64,000 nt of DNA from Paenibacillus sp. OV219 (GTDB taxonomy: Bacteria; Bacillota; Bacilli; Paenibacillales; Paenibacillaceae): contig NZ_FOCJ01000008.1 of the NCBI RefSeq assembly GCF_900110075.1, positions 213,592 to 277,591 on the forward strand, in the 5' to 3' direction. The position numbers were made by a program, and so were the translations under genes. This document shows positions 1 through 9,240 of this stretch, in pieces (position 1 is the first letter of the stretch; every line of letters starts with the position of its first letter). Under the pieces are notes generated by a model. It made no database searches and was not told the origin of the DNA. It worked only from the letters and a program-made list of their open reading frames with translations.

Positions 1-163
1 AATCTTCTATTTCCGTCCGGGTCACGAGACGTACCCGACCTACCACAACCCGCAGATTCAGCGCGTTATCGCGAACGGAATCCGGTGGGCCGCGCCAAGC
101 GCCGCCGCTTCGCCTGTATATGGGCATACAGCTCCGCTGGAGAAGATTCAGCCGAAGGCATAA
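1..163 (+). CDS. ThuA-like domain protein, C-terminal end (partial)
   Basis: An open frame enters from the left edge (first full codon at position 2) and stops with TAA at 161-163, giving 53 residues. It contains RPGHETYPTYHNPQIQRV followed by ANGIRWAAP, which resembles the end of ThuA-like (trehalose utilisation, glutamine-amidotransferase fold) proteins, where a GHE...YH...Q(R)VI.N..RW pattern closes the domain. The tail after that is Ala/Pro-rich. The Gfo/Idh oxidoreductase follows 47 bp downstream on the same strand, a common partner of ThuA-like proteins in sugar-catabolic operons. The catalytic part lies outside the window, so the assignment rests on the C-terminal motif only. Confidence 0.6.
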   Translation, partial: IFYFRPGHETYPTYHNPQIQRVIANGIRWAAPSAAASPVYGHTAPLEKIQPKA

Positions 164-210
164 GGCATAAGGGAATAGGAATAAGCTGAAGGTACAAAAG
201 AGGAGGAACG

Positions 211-1269
211 ATGAAGACGATGAGCAAGTATCGAATTGGCTTAATTGGACTCGGCGGCATGGCGCAGGCGCATATCCGCTGGATGTCGGCCTTCGCAGAT
301 CGCATGGAGCTTGTTGCGGTGAGCGATGTGAATGAAGAAGTGCTAGCGCGAGTTGGTGACCAGCAGGGCATTGCGCCTTCGATGCGCTATTCGAACTATA
401 CGGCGCTTATTGAAGACCCGAACGTGGACGCGGTCGTGTCCGTTACGCCGAACAATGTGCATGCTGACATCGTCGCGCACTGCCTGGCATCACGCAAGCC
501 GTTCATGGCAGAGAAGCCCTTCACTCGCGTTTTCGAAGAAGCGTTGCCGCTGCTTGCGCAGTACGAGCAGCATCCTGTGCCAGCGATGATCGGCTTCACG
601 TATCGCTTCACACCTGCGTTTCGCTATGCGCGAGAGCTGATCCGCGAAGGGAAGCTTGGTCAGATTCGCAGCTTCTCGAGCCAGTATTTGCAAGGCTGGG
701 GAGCACCACAGTATAACGTTGGTTACAATTGGCGCTTCGACAAGTCGGTGACCGGCACTGGAACGCTCGGCGACCTCGGCTCGCACATGATTGATATGGC
801 GCGCTTCCTCTTCGGCGAATTCGAAGAGCTGTCGGCGCAGCTGCATACGATTGTGCCGCAGCGGCTAGATTCGCGCACAGGCGAGCAGGTGAAGATCGAA
901 GTCGATGACTTCGCGAGCTTCCAAGCTCGGATGAGCGGCGATGTGCACGGCATCTTCCTAACGTCGCGCAATGCCATCGGCTCCGGCAACCAACACGAGA
1001 TCTCGATCTACGGCGACACCGGCACGCTCCATGCGTCGACGGAGGACCCGAACAAGATCGTATGGATTCGCGAGGAAGACGGCCAGCTGGCTCGCACCGT
1101 ATTGAACGTGCCGAAGCGCTGCGAAGTGACGCAATATGAGCAGTTCTTGTCGATGCTGGAAGGCGGTCAGCCGGACGGATTGCCGGGCTTTATGGACGGC
1201 TATCGGAATCAGCAGGTGCTGGATGCGATTATTCGGGCGAGTGACTCGAAGACGGTTGTACAACTATAA
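211..1269 (+). CDS. Gfo/Idh/MocA family oxidoreductase
   Basis: A 352-residue NAD(P)-dependent sugar or inositol-type dehydrogenase of ordinary family length. The N-terminal Rossmann fold starts with GLIGLGGMAQ (about residues 10-19). The family EKP motif, whose Lys takes part in catalysis, is at residues 101-103, and GDLGSHMID at 187-195 carries the second conserved catalytic His region. The ATG at 211 follows AGAGGAGG with good spacing; a second in-frame ATG lies four codons in. It sits between a ThuA-like gene and a CutC/isomerase/fucosidase group, so a role in breakdown of a plant or host sugar is likely. The substrate cannot be read from the sequence. A strong terminator follows. Confidence 0.92.
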   Translation: MKTMSKYRIGLIGLGGMAQAHIRWMSAFADRMELVAVSDVNEEVLARVGDQQGIAPSMRYSNYTALIEDPNVDAVVSVTPNNVHADIVAHCLASRKPFMAEKPFTRVFEEALPLLAQYEQHPVPAMIGFTYRFTPAFRYARELIREGKLGQIRSFSSQYLQGWGAPQYNVGYNWRFDKSVTGTGTLGDLGSHMIDMARFLFGEFEELSAQLHTIVPQRLDSRTGEQVKIEVDDFASFQARMSGDVHGIFLTSRNAIGSGNQHEISIYGDTGTLHASTEDPNKIVWIREEDGQLARTVLNVPKRCEVTQYEQFLSMLEGGQPDGLPGFMDGYRNQQVLDAIIRASDSKTVVQL

Positions 1270-1275
1270 TCTGTG

Positions 1276-1316
1276 AAAAAGACCGCGCGCAGCTTGATGC
1301 TGTGGGCGGTTTTTTT
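1276..1316 (+). terminator. Rho-independent terminator after the Gfo/Idh gene
   Basis: ACCGC-CAGC pairs with GCTG-GCGGT around a TTGAT loop, followed by seven T. It ends the first operon. Confidence 0.85.
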
Positions 1317-1492
1317 CATTGGGACGAATTTGAAGTAATGGGCGAAATTCAGTAATAATATCCCTATAGATCGTAATTCTGTCACGCGGATATGAAAGTC
1401 GTACATGCTATAGTGAATGGATAGAATCTAATCGCTAGTGGCACGTAGGCAGAATCCGCAGATACAAGGTACAACGAGAAAGGAGACTGGCG

Positions 1493-2197
1493 ATGCTGCT
1501 TGAGGTCATTGCACTTACAGAGGAAGACGCCATGACGGCTTCGCGCTTCGGCGCTGACCGAATTGAGCTTGTTTCAGTCATTGAAGAGGGAGGACTTACT
1601 CCTGATGCCAGCGTCATCTCGCAGGTAGCGGCGGTATGCACGATCCCTATGCACATCATGATACGCCCGCACAGCCGGTCGTTTCAGTATTCGGAAGCTG
1701 ATTTAGCGGACATGATTCGCTCGATCGAGGAGATTCGGGCGATGCAGCTGCCGAAGCTCGGTGCGTTCGTGCTTGGCGTGCTTAACGCCGATCAGACCGT
1801 CGATGAGGAGCAACTGAAGGCGCTGCTTGAAGCTGCAGGCGATGTGCCGGTAACCTTCCATCGCGCGTTTGATGAAGTCCGCGATCAAGCTGAGGCGCTG
1901 GATACGCTAATGCGATACCCGCAGGTACGCACGGTGCTCACTTCCGGCGGCGTGCCGAATGTGCTGCATGCGACCGAGCAGATTGCGAAGCTAGTCCGGC
2001 AGGTACAAGCAAAAGGCTCGGCGCTTGAAATTTTGGCAGGCAGCGGTCTCACCGTAGAAGCGGTGTCCGAGTTCGTGGAGGCGACACCGGTGCGGGCTGT
2101 ACATTTTGGCTCAGGCGTTCGTGAGAACGGCTCGTCCACCGCGCCGATTGATTCGGCTCGGCTCTCGGACCTGCGTGCTATTCTGAATCAGCGATAA
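1493..2197 (+). CDS. cutC: CutC family protein
   Basis: A 234-residue TIM-barrel protein of the CutC family. It opens with LLEVIALTEEDAM and GADRIELVS, and also carries IMIRPHSRSF, VTFHRAFDE and VRTVLTSGG, the conserved stretches of the family. CutC was named for copper homeostasis in E. coli, but its biochemical role is unsettled and homologues often sit among sugar genes, as here. The ATG at 1493 follows AAAGGAG. A possible promoter lies upstream (extended -10 TGCTATAGT near 1408). The isomerase gene follows 20 bp downstream and is probably co-transcribed. Confidence 0.88.
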   Translation: MLLEVIALTEEDAMTASRFGADRIELVSVIEEGGLTPDASVISQVAAVCTIPMHIMIRPHSRSFQYSEADLADMIRSIEEIRAMQLPKLGAFVLGVLNADQTVDEEQLKALLEAAGDVPVTFHRAFDEVRDQAEALDTLMRYPQVRTVLTSGGVPNVLHATEQIAKLVRQVQAKGSALEILAGSGLTVEAVSEFVEATPVRAVHFGSGVRENGSSTAPIDSARLSDLRAILNQR

Positions 2198-2217
2198 CAA
2201 ACAAGGAGGCAGCTTAG

Positions 2218-3090
2218 ATGAAGATCGGATTAAGTACGTACAGCCTGCTCCCGGCGCTCAAGTCGGGAGAGATGACTGTGCTTGACGTTATTCAGTGGAT
2301 CGCCGACAACGGCGGGGAACATATGGAGATGGTGCCTTATGGCTACACACTCGTTGATAACCTGGAGCTTGCAGATGCGGTAAGAGAGAAAGCAAAAGAG
2401 GTAGGCATCGCATTATCCAACTATTCGATGCCAGCGAACTTCGTGCAGCCGACTGAAGAGGAATTCGAAGCAGAGATGGCGCGGGTGAAATCGCATATCG
2501 ATCTCATTCACCGGATGGGCATGAACCATCTGCGTCATGATGTGACGGCGTTCACAATTCCGAAGGAACAGATGACAATTGCCTGGTTCGAAGAGAGCTT
2601 GCCGCTTATCGTGCGAGGCAGCCGTATTATCGCCGATTATGCTGCGCAGTTCGGCATTACGACGACAATTGAGAACCATGGCTTCAGCGTACAAGCTAGC
2701 GACCGTGTGCAGCGCGTGTTGCAAGCGGTTGACCGGCCGAATTTCAAGACAACGCTCGATGTTGGCAACTTCATGTGCGTTGACGAGAATCCGATCATCG
2801 GTGTTATGAGGAACCTGCCGTATGCGTCGCTTGTTCACTTCAAGGACTTCTACTTCCGTCCATACGATGCACCACCAGGGGGCGGCGATTGGTTCCGTAC
2901 CTCACACGGCAACTACTTGCGCGGTGCAATTGTAGGTCATGGAGAAATCGAAATCCGCAAAATCGTCAAGCTGATCAAGGATTCCGGCTACGACGGCTTT
3001 ATTACAGTGGAGTTCGAAGGTATGGAAGAATGCAAATCCGCTTCCAAGATTGCAATGGACAATCTGCGGACACTTTGGCAGGAAGCATAA
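2218..3090 (+). CDS. Sugar phosphate isomerase/epimerase (xylose isomerase-like TIM barrel)
   Basis: A 290-residue AP-endonuclease-2/xylose-isomerase-like TIM barrel. Likely metal ligands are E152 (in TIENHG), D181 (TTLDVGN), H207 (LVHFKDF) and E265 (VEFEG), the usual Glu-Asp-His-Glu set. The ATG follows AGGAGG. It lies between cutC and an alpha-L-fucosidase, with a 28-bp gap to the latter, so the three genes probably form one transcript. Members act as epimerases, isomerases or dehydratases on sugars or inositols. The exact substrate is not visible; the neighbouring fucosidase suggests a deoxy-sugar or glycan degradation product. Confidence 0.88.
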   Translation: MKIGLSTYSLLPALKSGEMTVLDVIQWIADNGGEHMEMVPYGYTLVDNLELADAVREKAKEVGIALSNYSMPANFVQPTEEEFEAEMARVKSHIDLIHRMGMNHLRHDVTAFTIPKEQMTIAWFEESLPLIVRGSRIIADYAAQFGITTTIENHGFSVQASDRVQRVLQAVDRPNFKTTLDVGNFMCVDENPIIGVMRNLPYASLVHFKDFYFRPYDAPPGGGDWFRTSHGNYLRGAIVGHGEIEIRKIVKLIKDSGYDGFITVEFEGMEECKSASKIAMDNLRTLWQEA

Positions 3091-3118
3091 GAAAATTCAA
3101 GGAGGCGTTTACGAAGCG

Positions 3119-4387
3119 ATGCAAACGGAGCAGCGTATCATTCCTAGCGCAAAACAGCTGGCATACCAGGAGTTGGAGTTCGGACTTTTCATTCATTTTG
3201 GATTGCGTACCTTCTATGAAGGCTATGCCGATTTCGACGAGCGGCCGATGACGACTGCCGCCTTCAATCCCGTTGGGCTGGACTGCGAGCAGTGGATTCG
3301 CACGGCCAAAGAAGCCGGTATGGAATACGCGGTGTTGACAGCGAAGCACCATGACGGGTTCTCGAACTGGCCTTCTAAGTACAGCAGCTTCACGGTCGAA
3401 GCTTCACCATGGCGTGAAGGACAAGGTGATGTCGTTCGCGAGTTCGTGAACGCTTGCCGGAAGTATGATGTTAAGCCTGGGCTTTACTATTCACCGTATG
3501 ACGGCTCGGCGGACTTCTATACGCAGGATGCCAAGGCGTACGACGATTACTTCGTCAATCAGATCACGGAGCTGCTGAGCGGCTACGGCGATATCGATAT
3601 ATTATGGTTTGACGGCTGCGGCTCGGAGGACCATACGTATGATTGGCCGCGGATTATCGGCGAGATTCGCCGCATGCAGCCGAACATTCTAATCTTCAAC
3701 ATGGGTGATCCCGACTTCCGCTGGATCGGCAATGAAGACGGCATTGCGCCGACTCCTTGCTGGAACGTAGTAGATTCGACGGACTTCTCGATCTATACGG
3801 ATAAGCTGGATGATCTTGGCGAGCAGATGTGGCTTCCGGCAGAATGCGACGTGCAAATGCGCGCGAACGGTTCTACCTGGTTCTACAGCGATGCCGACGA
3901 ACATATGGTGAAATCCGTCGATGAGCTGATGGGGCTCTACTATCTCTCCGTCGGCAGAGGCACGAATCTGCTGCTGAACATCGGGCCGAACCGTGACGGA
4001 CTGCTGCCTGCCAAGGATGCAGACCATCTGACTCGTTTCGGCGAAGAAATTCGCAGACGCTTCGGCAATCCGATTGCGACAAGTGAAGCTTGGGTGCAAG
4101 AAGGCCGCACATGGCAGTACAAGGCGGAAGCTTCGCATCTCATCGACCATGTCATCATTGAAGAGGATCTCACCGCAGGTGAGCGAGTACGCCGCTTCAC
4201 AGTCTCGATCATCTCGGCTAAATCACACCGCCTTGTTACGATGTACGAAGGCAGCAATATCGGCCACAAAGCCATTATCCGTATTCCTACCGTAAAAGCG
4301 GCCGGAGTGATCGTAGAAGTAACCGAATGCGATGACGAGCCAATTCTTCGTTCCATCTCGGTGCACTATGCGGGCGGCGACGTTTAA
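3119..4387 (+). CDS. Alpha-L-fucosidase (GH29 family)
   Basis: A 422-residue glycoside hydrolase. It has the GH29 signatures FGLFIHFGLRTFYE (residues 21-34), TAKHHDGF (75-81) and ILWFDGCG (161-168), where D165 is the expected catalytic nucleophile. There is no signal peptide, so it probably acts in the cytoplasm on imported fucosylated oligosaccharides. An upstream in-frame ATG at 3050 lies inside the preceding gene without a ribosome site; the ATG at 3119 follows CAAGGAGG by twelve bases and is preferred. The C-terminal ~75 residues form a beta-rich accessory region. It is the last gene before a strong terminator. Confidence 0.9.
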   Translation: MQTEQRIIPSAKQLAYQELEFGLFIHFGLRTFYEGYADFDERPMTTAAFNPVGLDCEQWIRTAKEAGMEYAVLTAKHHDGFSNWPSKYSSFTVEASPWREGQGDVVREFVNACRKYDVKPGLYYSPYDGSADFYTQDAKAYDDYFVNQITELLSGYGDIDILWFDGCGSEDHTYDWPRIIGEIRRMQPNILIFNMGDPDFRWIGNEDGIAPTPCWNVVDSTDFSIYTDKLDDLGEQMWLPAECDVQMRANGSTWFYSDADEHMVKSVDELMGLYYLSVGRGTNLLLNIGPNRDGLLPAKDADHLTRFGEEIRRRFGNPIATSEAWVQEGRTWQYKAEASHLIDHVIIEEDLTAGERVRRFTVSIISAKSHRLVTMYEGSNIGHKAIIRIPTVKAAGVIVEVTECDDEPILRSISVHYAGGDV

Positions 4388-4415
4388 GAGCAGCTAGATT
4401 ATATGAGTACAGCCC

Positions 4416-4453
4416 GAGCCTGGCAGATTTCATCTGCCAGGCTTTATTTTTGA
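4416..4453 (+). terminator. Terminator after the fucosidase gene
   Basis: A perfect 12-bp stem (AGCCTGGCAGAT / ATCTGCCAGGCT) with a 3-base loop, followed by a T-rich run. Confidence 0.9.
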
Positions 4454-4487
4454 AGTATAGTTAATGAAGAGAGGAGGGATCGGCAAA

Positions 4488-5603
4488 GTGAAGAATCGAA
4501 GATCCATCCTAGCGCTAGCAATCACGATGCTAGTGTTATTGTCAGCAGTTACTTCCGCAATTGTTATCCATCACGGTCAAGGTGGTAGAGCTCCCGTAGT
4601 AGTTGACCCGCATGAGATCGGATTCAACACTCAGGATCCTTACTTCGCTGGGGAAGACGAGCTTAACCGCTTATATGATCAAGTTCGAGGCACTGGCGCG
4701 CAGTGGGTACGAGCAACTTTATTCTGGGATATGATGGAACAATTTGAGGGTAGCATCGATTGGACGCAGGCAGATCTCATTCTCGATACGGCTGCGGCAA
4801 AAGGGCTGAAGCTGGTGCTCGTTATTCGCTCATCGCCTTCTTGGGCGGCTGACGGCGCGGATACTTCACTGCACAATTATATACCCTCGGACGGAGATGC
4901 ATATGGGCTATTCTGCTATGAGGTTGCCAAGAGGTACTTGGAGAAGGGCGTTCCGCTTGTCTTCGAGCTCGGCAATGAAGAGAACATGCAGTTTTTAAAT
5001 ATGCCAGAGGTTGACGCTGCTCAATATACGAGGGCGATGCTTATTCCAGGCTCGAAAGGCATTCGCAGGGCGGCGATGGAGCTTGGCGCTGTGCGTCCGC
5101 TTGTGCTCGTAGGTGGGTTCGCGCCTGTTGAGCCCGCCTATATCCCCAACAGCGTCCGGCCGCTTGATTTCATGCAGGCGATCTATGACAACGGCGGACA
5201 AGGCTATTTTGACTCCATTGCCTATCATCCGTATACGTATGTGTCCGAGCCGTCGAGCATCCACTGGACATTTAGCGAGCTTGCAAGTCTCGTCGATCTC
5301 ATGAATAGCCACGGCGATACTGACCGCAAAATCTGGGCGACGGAAGTGGGCTGGGCCACCGGCACAGGCGAAGGGGAAGTAAGTGAGGCGGACCAAGCGC
5401 AATTCACAAGTAAGGCTTTCGATGTCTGGTATGGCTTACCTTACGCCGGGCCGATGCTCTGGTACGAGTTGGTGGATAACGCCTCGGACGATGATGCCAA
5501 CCGGGAGAACAAATTCGGGTTATTACACAGCGATGCGAATTGGACGCCTAAACCGGCTTACGACGTATTCGTGGCCAAAGTTCGTTCCTATCATGTGAAG
5601 TGA
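4488..5603 (+). CDS. Secreted glycoside hydrolase, GH39/GH5-like (clan A) barrel
   Basis: A 371-residue exported glycosidase. The N-terminus has a basic stretch and a hydrophobic segment (about residues 7-27), a signal peptide or anchor. The clan-A barrel is marked by WVRATLFWDMMEQ (73-85), the acid/base candidate N163-E164 in ELGNEEN, and the nucleophile candidate E286 in IWATEVGWATG. GTG at 4488 is chosen because GAGGAGGG sits ten bases before it, whereas the upstream ATG at 4464 has no ribosome site. It stands alone after the fucosidase terminator. It could act on a beta-xyloside, beta-glucan or similar glycan; the substrate is not evident. Confidence 0.75.
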   Translation: MKNRRSILALAITMLVLLSAVTSAIVIHHGQGGRAPVVVDPHEIGFNTQDPYFAGEDELNRLYDQVRGTGAQWVRATLFWDMMEQFEGSIDWTQADLILDTAAAKGLKLVLVIRSSPSWAADGADTSLHNYIPSDGDAYGLFCYEVAKRYLEKGVPLVFELGNEENMQFLNMPEVDAAQYTRAMLIPGSKGIRRAAMELGAVRPLVLVGGFAPVEPAYIPNSVRPLDFMQAIYDNGGQGYFDSIAYHPYTYVSEPSSIHWTFSELASLVDLMNSHGDTDRKIWATEVGWATGTGEGEVSEADQAQFTSKAFDVWYGLPYAGPMLWYELVDNASDDDANRENKFGLLHSDANWTPKPAYDVFVAKVRSYHVK

Positions 5604-5672
5604 TGGAGCCAACGCTGCTAGAAGATGTGGTAAACTTATCCTAAATCTTTGATAGAAAGCGGTGGATATGGG

Positions 5673-6239
5673 ATGGCGATTCACATTGCTTTGCTGCGCG
5701 GCATTAATGTCGGCGGGAAGAACAAGATCAAGATGGCGGAGCTGCGCGAAGCGCTTGCGACAAGCGGATTTGCGCGGGTGCAGACGTATATTCAGAGCGG
5801 AAATATTTTGTTCGAGTCGGATCAAGAGGAACCGGAGCTAGCCCGTCAGATTGAGCAGGTGATCGAGAATTCGTTCGGTCTGTCCATTCGAGTTATTATT
5901 CGCTCTGCAGCAGAGCTTGAGCATATCGCGGCGAACTGTCCGTTCACGGAAGCACAAGTTGCGCAGGCGAAAGCATCCTGTGAAGGGGAGTGCCTGTATG
6001 TGTCGATGATGCTGGAAGCGCCGAAGCCGGACAAGCTCAGCAAGCTGGAAGCGTTCGATGCCGGTGCGGATCAGTGGGCTCTTACTGGCCGTGATCTGTA
6101 TCTGCTGTTTGCGGAGAGTGTCCGTAATTCGAAGCTTGCTGTCCAAGTGGACAAGCTGAGTCCGCCGACGACGGTGCGCAACTGGAACACCGTGAACAAG
6201 CTGGTTTCATTGGTGCGTGAAATGGAGGGACAAGCATGA
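5673..6239 (+). CDS. DUF1697 domain-containing protein
   Basis: A 188-residue protein of the DUF1697 family, recognised by the N-terminal IHIALLRGINVGGKNKI stretch, then FARVQTYIQSGNILF and, near the end, TTVRNWNTVNKLV. The function of the family is unknown. ATG at 5673 follows GGTGGA; the ATG at 5649 would add eight residues not expected for the family. Its stop overlaps the start of the gamma-glutamyltransferase gene (ATGA), so the two are translationally coupled. Confidence 0.88.
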   Translation: MAIHIALLRGINVGGKNKIKMAELREALATSGFARVQTYIQSGNILFESDQEEPELARQIEQVIENSFGLSIRVIIRSAAELEHIAANCPFTEAQVAQAKASCEGECLYVSMMLEAPKPDKLSKLEAFDAGADQWALTGRDLYLLFAESVRNSKLAVQVDKLSPPTTVRNWNTVNKLVSLVREMEGQA

Positions 6240-7900
6240 ACAAGGACAAGGAAACGAACATGAACATGAACATGAACTATGACTTGACGCATTATCCGTA
6301 CTCGTCGAGAAGAACGGCGACCGTTGCTCGGGGCGGAATGGTCGCGACGTCGCAGCCGCTTGCTTCGCAGGCAGGGCTTCGCGTCCTGCAGCAGGGCGGC
6401 AATGCCATCGACGCGGCAATCGCAGCGGCTGCTTGTCTCACCGTTGTCGAGCCGACCTCGAACGGCATCGGCGGCGATGCATTCGCCATTCTATGGTACA
6501 AAGGCCAAATGTATGGCCTTAATGCAAGCGGCGGCGCGCCTTCGTTGCTGACGCTGGATGCCGTCAAGCAGCGCGGCTACGCGGGGGAGATGCCGGCAAG
6601 CGGTTGGTTGCCGGTCACCGTCCCTGGCGCGCCGGGTGCTTGGGCGAGCTTGTCCGAACGGTTCGGCAAGCTGCCGTTCGCGCAGCTGATGGAGCCTGCC
6701 ATCGCCTATGCAGATGGCGGTTATCCGGTCAGCCCGGAGCTGAGCATCAAGTGGTCGCGGGCTTATGAGGTGTGGAAAGCGCGGCGCGAGAGCGGCGGAG
6801 AAGGTGCGAGTGGAGTCTATGACGAGTGGTTCCGCGTCTTCGCGCCGAATGGAAGAGCACCGAGGCCAGGAGAGATGTGGCGCTCGGAGGGCCATGCGTT
6901 CGCGCTTCGCGAGATCGCCGCGACGAAGGGCGAATCGTTCTACCGCGGCGAGCTCGCGGAGCGAATCGACCGATATGCGAGGGAGAGCGGCGGCCTGCTT
7001 CGCAAGGAAGATCTAGCCGCATTCCGGCCGGAATGGGTGCAGCCGCTGTCGGTCAATTATCGCGGCTACGATGTGTGGGAGCTGCCGCCGAACGGGCAAG
7101 GGCTTGTCGCGCTGATGGCGTTGAATGTATTGAACGGCATTCCGCTTGGCGACAAAGACAGCGTGGAGACATACCACGCCCAGATCGAATCGCTCAAGCT
7201 GGCTTTCGCGGACGGCAAGCATTACATTACCGATCCGGCGCGGATGAATGTCAGCGCGGAAGAGCTGCTGTCGCAGGATTATGCGGCGCAGCGAAGAAGT
7301 TTGATCGGCGCGGAGGCGCTTATGCCGGAGCCGGGCGAGCTGCCTAAGGGCGGCACGGTCTACTTGGCTGCTGCCGACGGGGAAGGCAATATGATCTCTT
7401 TCATTCAGAGCAATTATAACGGCTTCGGCTCTGGCGTCGTTGTGCCGGGGACAGGCATCAGTCTTCAAAACCGAGGGAATTCGTTCTCGCTTGATCCTGC
7501 GCATGCCAACGTTCTGGAGCCAGGCAAAAGGCCTTATCATACCATTATTCCAGGCTTTCTTACGAAGGACGGCGAGCCGATCGGTCCGTTCGGCGTCATG
7601 GGCGCATTCATGCAGCCGCAAGGACATTTGCAGGTGATCTCGAACCTGATCGACTATAAGCTGAACCCGCAGGCTGCCCTTGATGCGCCGAGGTGGCAGT
7701 GGACCGAAGGCAAGCAAGTGCTTGTAGAAGCGGAGGTACCGCCTGCTATTGCAAAGGGGCTTCAGGAACGCGGGCATCACATTCAAGTGATGGCCGACCG
7801 CAAAGCTTTTGGCTGCGGACAAGTGATTTGGCGGGAGCCGAGCGGCGTATTGATTGGCGGGACAGAACCAAGAACAGACGGCTGCATAGCATCATGGTGA
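6236..7900 (+). CDS. Gamma-glutamyltransferase family protein
   Basis: A 554-residue Ntn-hydrolase of the gamma-glutamyltranspeptidase family. The expected autocleavage site and nucleophile is T374 in LPKGGTVYLAAADGEGN, splitting the protein into a large subunit (GGNAIDAAIAAA, residues 54-65, and GIGGDAF, 78-83) and a small subunit (NGFGSGVVVPGTGISLQNRG). There is no signal peptide; the start is an odd Met-Asn alternation (residues 8-14). This suggests a cytoplasmic hydrolase acting on gamma-glutamyl or related amide compounds rather than a secreted glutathione enzyme. The ATG overlaps the previous stop and follows GGAGG. Confidence 0.92.
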   Translation: MNKDKETNMNMNMNYDLTHYPYSSRRTATVARGGMVATSQPLASQAGLRVLQQGGNAIDAAIAAAACLTVVEPTSNGIGGDAFAILWYKGQMYGLNASGGAPSLLTLDAVKQRGYAGEMPASGWLPVTVPGAPGAWASLSERFGKLPFAQLMEPAIAYADGGYPVSPELSIKWSRAYEVWKARRESGGEGASGVYDEWFRVFAPNGRAPRPGEMWRSEGHAFALREIAATKGESFYRGELAERIDRYARESGGLLRKEDLAAFRPEWVQPLSVNYRGYDVWELPPNGQGLVALMALNVLNGIPLGDKDSVETYHAQIESLKLAFADGKHYITDPARMNVSAEELLSQDYAAQRRSLIGAEALMPEPGELPKGGTVYLAAADGEGNMISFIQSNYNGFGSGVVVPGTGISLQNRGNSFSLDPAHANVLEPGKRPYHTIIPGFLTKDGEPIGPFGVMGAFMQPQGHLQVISNLIDYKLNPQAALDAPRWQWTEGKQVLVEAEVPPAIAKGLQERGHHIQVMADRKAFGCGQVIWREPSGVLIGGTEPRTDGCIASW

Positions 7901-7933
7901 TTGCGGCGTTATCGAGAGGAGACTTGTAGCCTG

Positions 7934-9163
7934 ATGGTTGGACATGCAACTAGACAACAATTGGCGGAACCGCTCTGGTTCCTGCAAGAAGCGGAGCTCA
8001 CTGCAGCGAATGAATGGCTGCAGCTTCCGGCGGATGCGCTTCGCGCGCTAACAGCAGCAGCAGCGGAGATACGCGCAGATGAAGCTCTATGCAAGTTGGC
8101 GCAGGAGGGGCGCGCGCTGCTGTTCCCCGAGGATGCTAGTGGCGCTGATACTGAAGATGCTAGTGGCGCTGGCTCTGGCGCCGATGCGCATGCTGCCGGA
8201 GTTAGCCCCTATCGGGCAGAAGTGTCCGATTGGATCAAGCGCACAGGCAATAAAGCTGCGCAGTTCATCCCGCTTGTCCTTTTCAGCGGACTGCCAAGAA
8301 CAATTGAACAGTATAAACACTATGGCATCCCGAAAGAGGTGCTCGTCCATACGCTGAGCGACTTGAAGCTGTGGATGGAGCATTACTACCGCAAGCACGG
8401 CAGCTGGGGCACCGATATTATGTGGATGCATCATCATTTGACGTTCCAGCTGTTCCGCCTCGGGAGACTACAGTTCTGCTGGAGCCGATTCAATGGGCAT
8501 ATGGTTGTACTGCGCAATACGAAAACGAGCGAAGTGGTCGTTATGGCAGAAGGCGGCATCCGCTTCCGGCGCGATGGCCTCATCGACGGCACGAGCGGGC
8601 GGTTCGAGTCCTCTGATAACGGAGGTGGCGTTTGGCAATCTGAGCTTCTTCTTGAAGAAGCAGCAATACGCGGACACCGCATCAATGCGGACGGCTATGC
8701 GAGCCAAGCGCAGACGACCTTGTCACCGCGCGAGGATTGGGACATTATCCTTCGAGACGGCGATTCCGTGCTCGATATTCATGTCGCGGCTGATGGCAAG
8801 CTGGACATCCGCGAAAGCGGCGAATCGCTGCGCGAGGCGAGCCGATTCTTCGCGCAGTACTTCCCGGAAGTTGGCTTCCGCGCCTATGCGTGTACTTCAT
8901 GGCTGCTGGATTCGCAGTTCAGGAAGCTGCTGGCACCAACTCAAAACATCGTTCAGTTCTTGAACGGATTTCATCTCTACCCATCCGCGAACGACGGCAC
9001 CGAAGGGCTGAGGCGGATCTTCGACGGGCAATTGTACGCCGATTGGGGGGATGCGCCGCAGGATACGTCACTTCGCCGTATCGTTCGGCAGCATATGATG
9101 GATGGTCACTCGCTGCGCGATATGGGCGGGGTTATTTTGCCAGATGACGCGGTGTGGCAGTAG
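7934..9163 (+). CDS. Acyltransferase-domain (NAT_N/GNAT_C-like) protein
   Basis: A 409-residue protein. Its C-terminal third (GDSVLDIHV, then LREASRFFAQYFPE and LLDSQFRKLLAPTQNIVQFL) matches the GNAT-like domain found with an N-terminal acyltransferase-like domain in Firmicutes. Residues ~60-85 hold a short Ala/Gly/Asp-rich insert in which DASGA repeats, encoded by a direct DNA duplication near 8139-8180. ATG at 7934 follows GAGAGGAG; the earlier in-frame TTG at 7901 has no site. It follows the transferase gene by 33 bp and is probably in the same operon. The acylated substrate is unknown. Confidence 0.72.
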   Translation: MVGHATRQQLAEPLWFLQEAELTAANEWLQLPADALRALTAAAAEIRADEALCKLAQEGRALLFPEDASGADTEDASGAGSGADAHAAGVSPYRAEVSDWIKRTGNKAAQFIPLVLFSGLPRTIEQYKHYGIPKEVLVHTLSDLKLWMEHYYRKHGSWGTDIMWMHHHLTFQLFRLGRLQFCWSRFNGHMVVLRNTKTSEVVVMAEGGIRFRRDGLIDGTSGRFESSDNGGGVWQSELLLEEAAIRGHRINADGYASQAQTTLSPREDWDIILRDGDSVLDIHVAADGKLDIRESGESLREASRFFAQYFPEVGFRAYACTSWLLDSQFRKLLAPTQNIVQFLNGFHLYPSANDGTEGLRRIFDGQLYADWGDAPQDTSLRRIVRQHMMDGHSLRDMGGVILPDDAVWQ

Positions 9164-9174
9164 CTTTAGGTGGC

Positions 9175-9194
9175 TGTTCGTTTATGTTAGAATT
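9175..9194 (+). promoter_or_regulatory. Candidate DeoR-type operator upstream of the regulator gene
   Basis: TGTTCGTTTATGTTAGAATT matches the sequence at 10045-10064 in front of the mannose isomerase gene (TGTTC-TTTATGTTA shared). It overlaps the probable -10 (TAGAAT) of the regulator gene, as expected for an autoregulated DeoR operator. Confidence 0.5.
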
Positions 9195-9240
9195 AGCAAA
9201 TTAGAAGTATATGAACATCTAAGAGAGGTATCTATTCTAC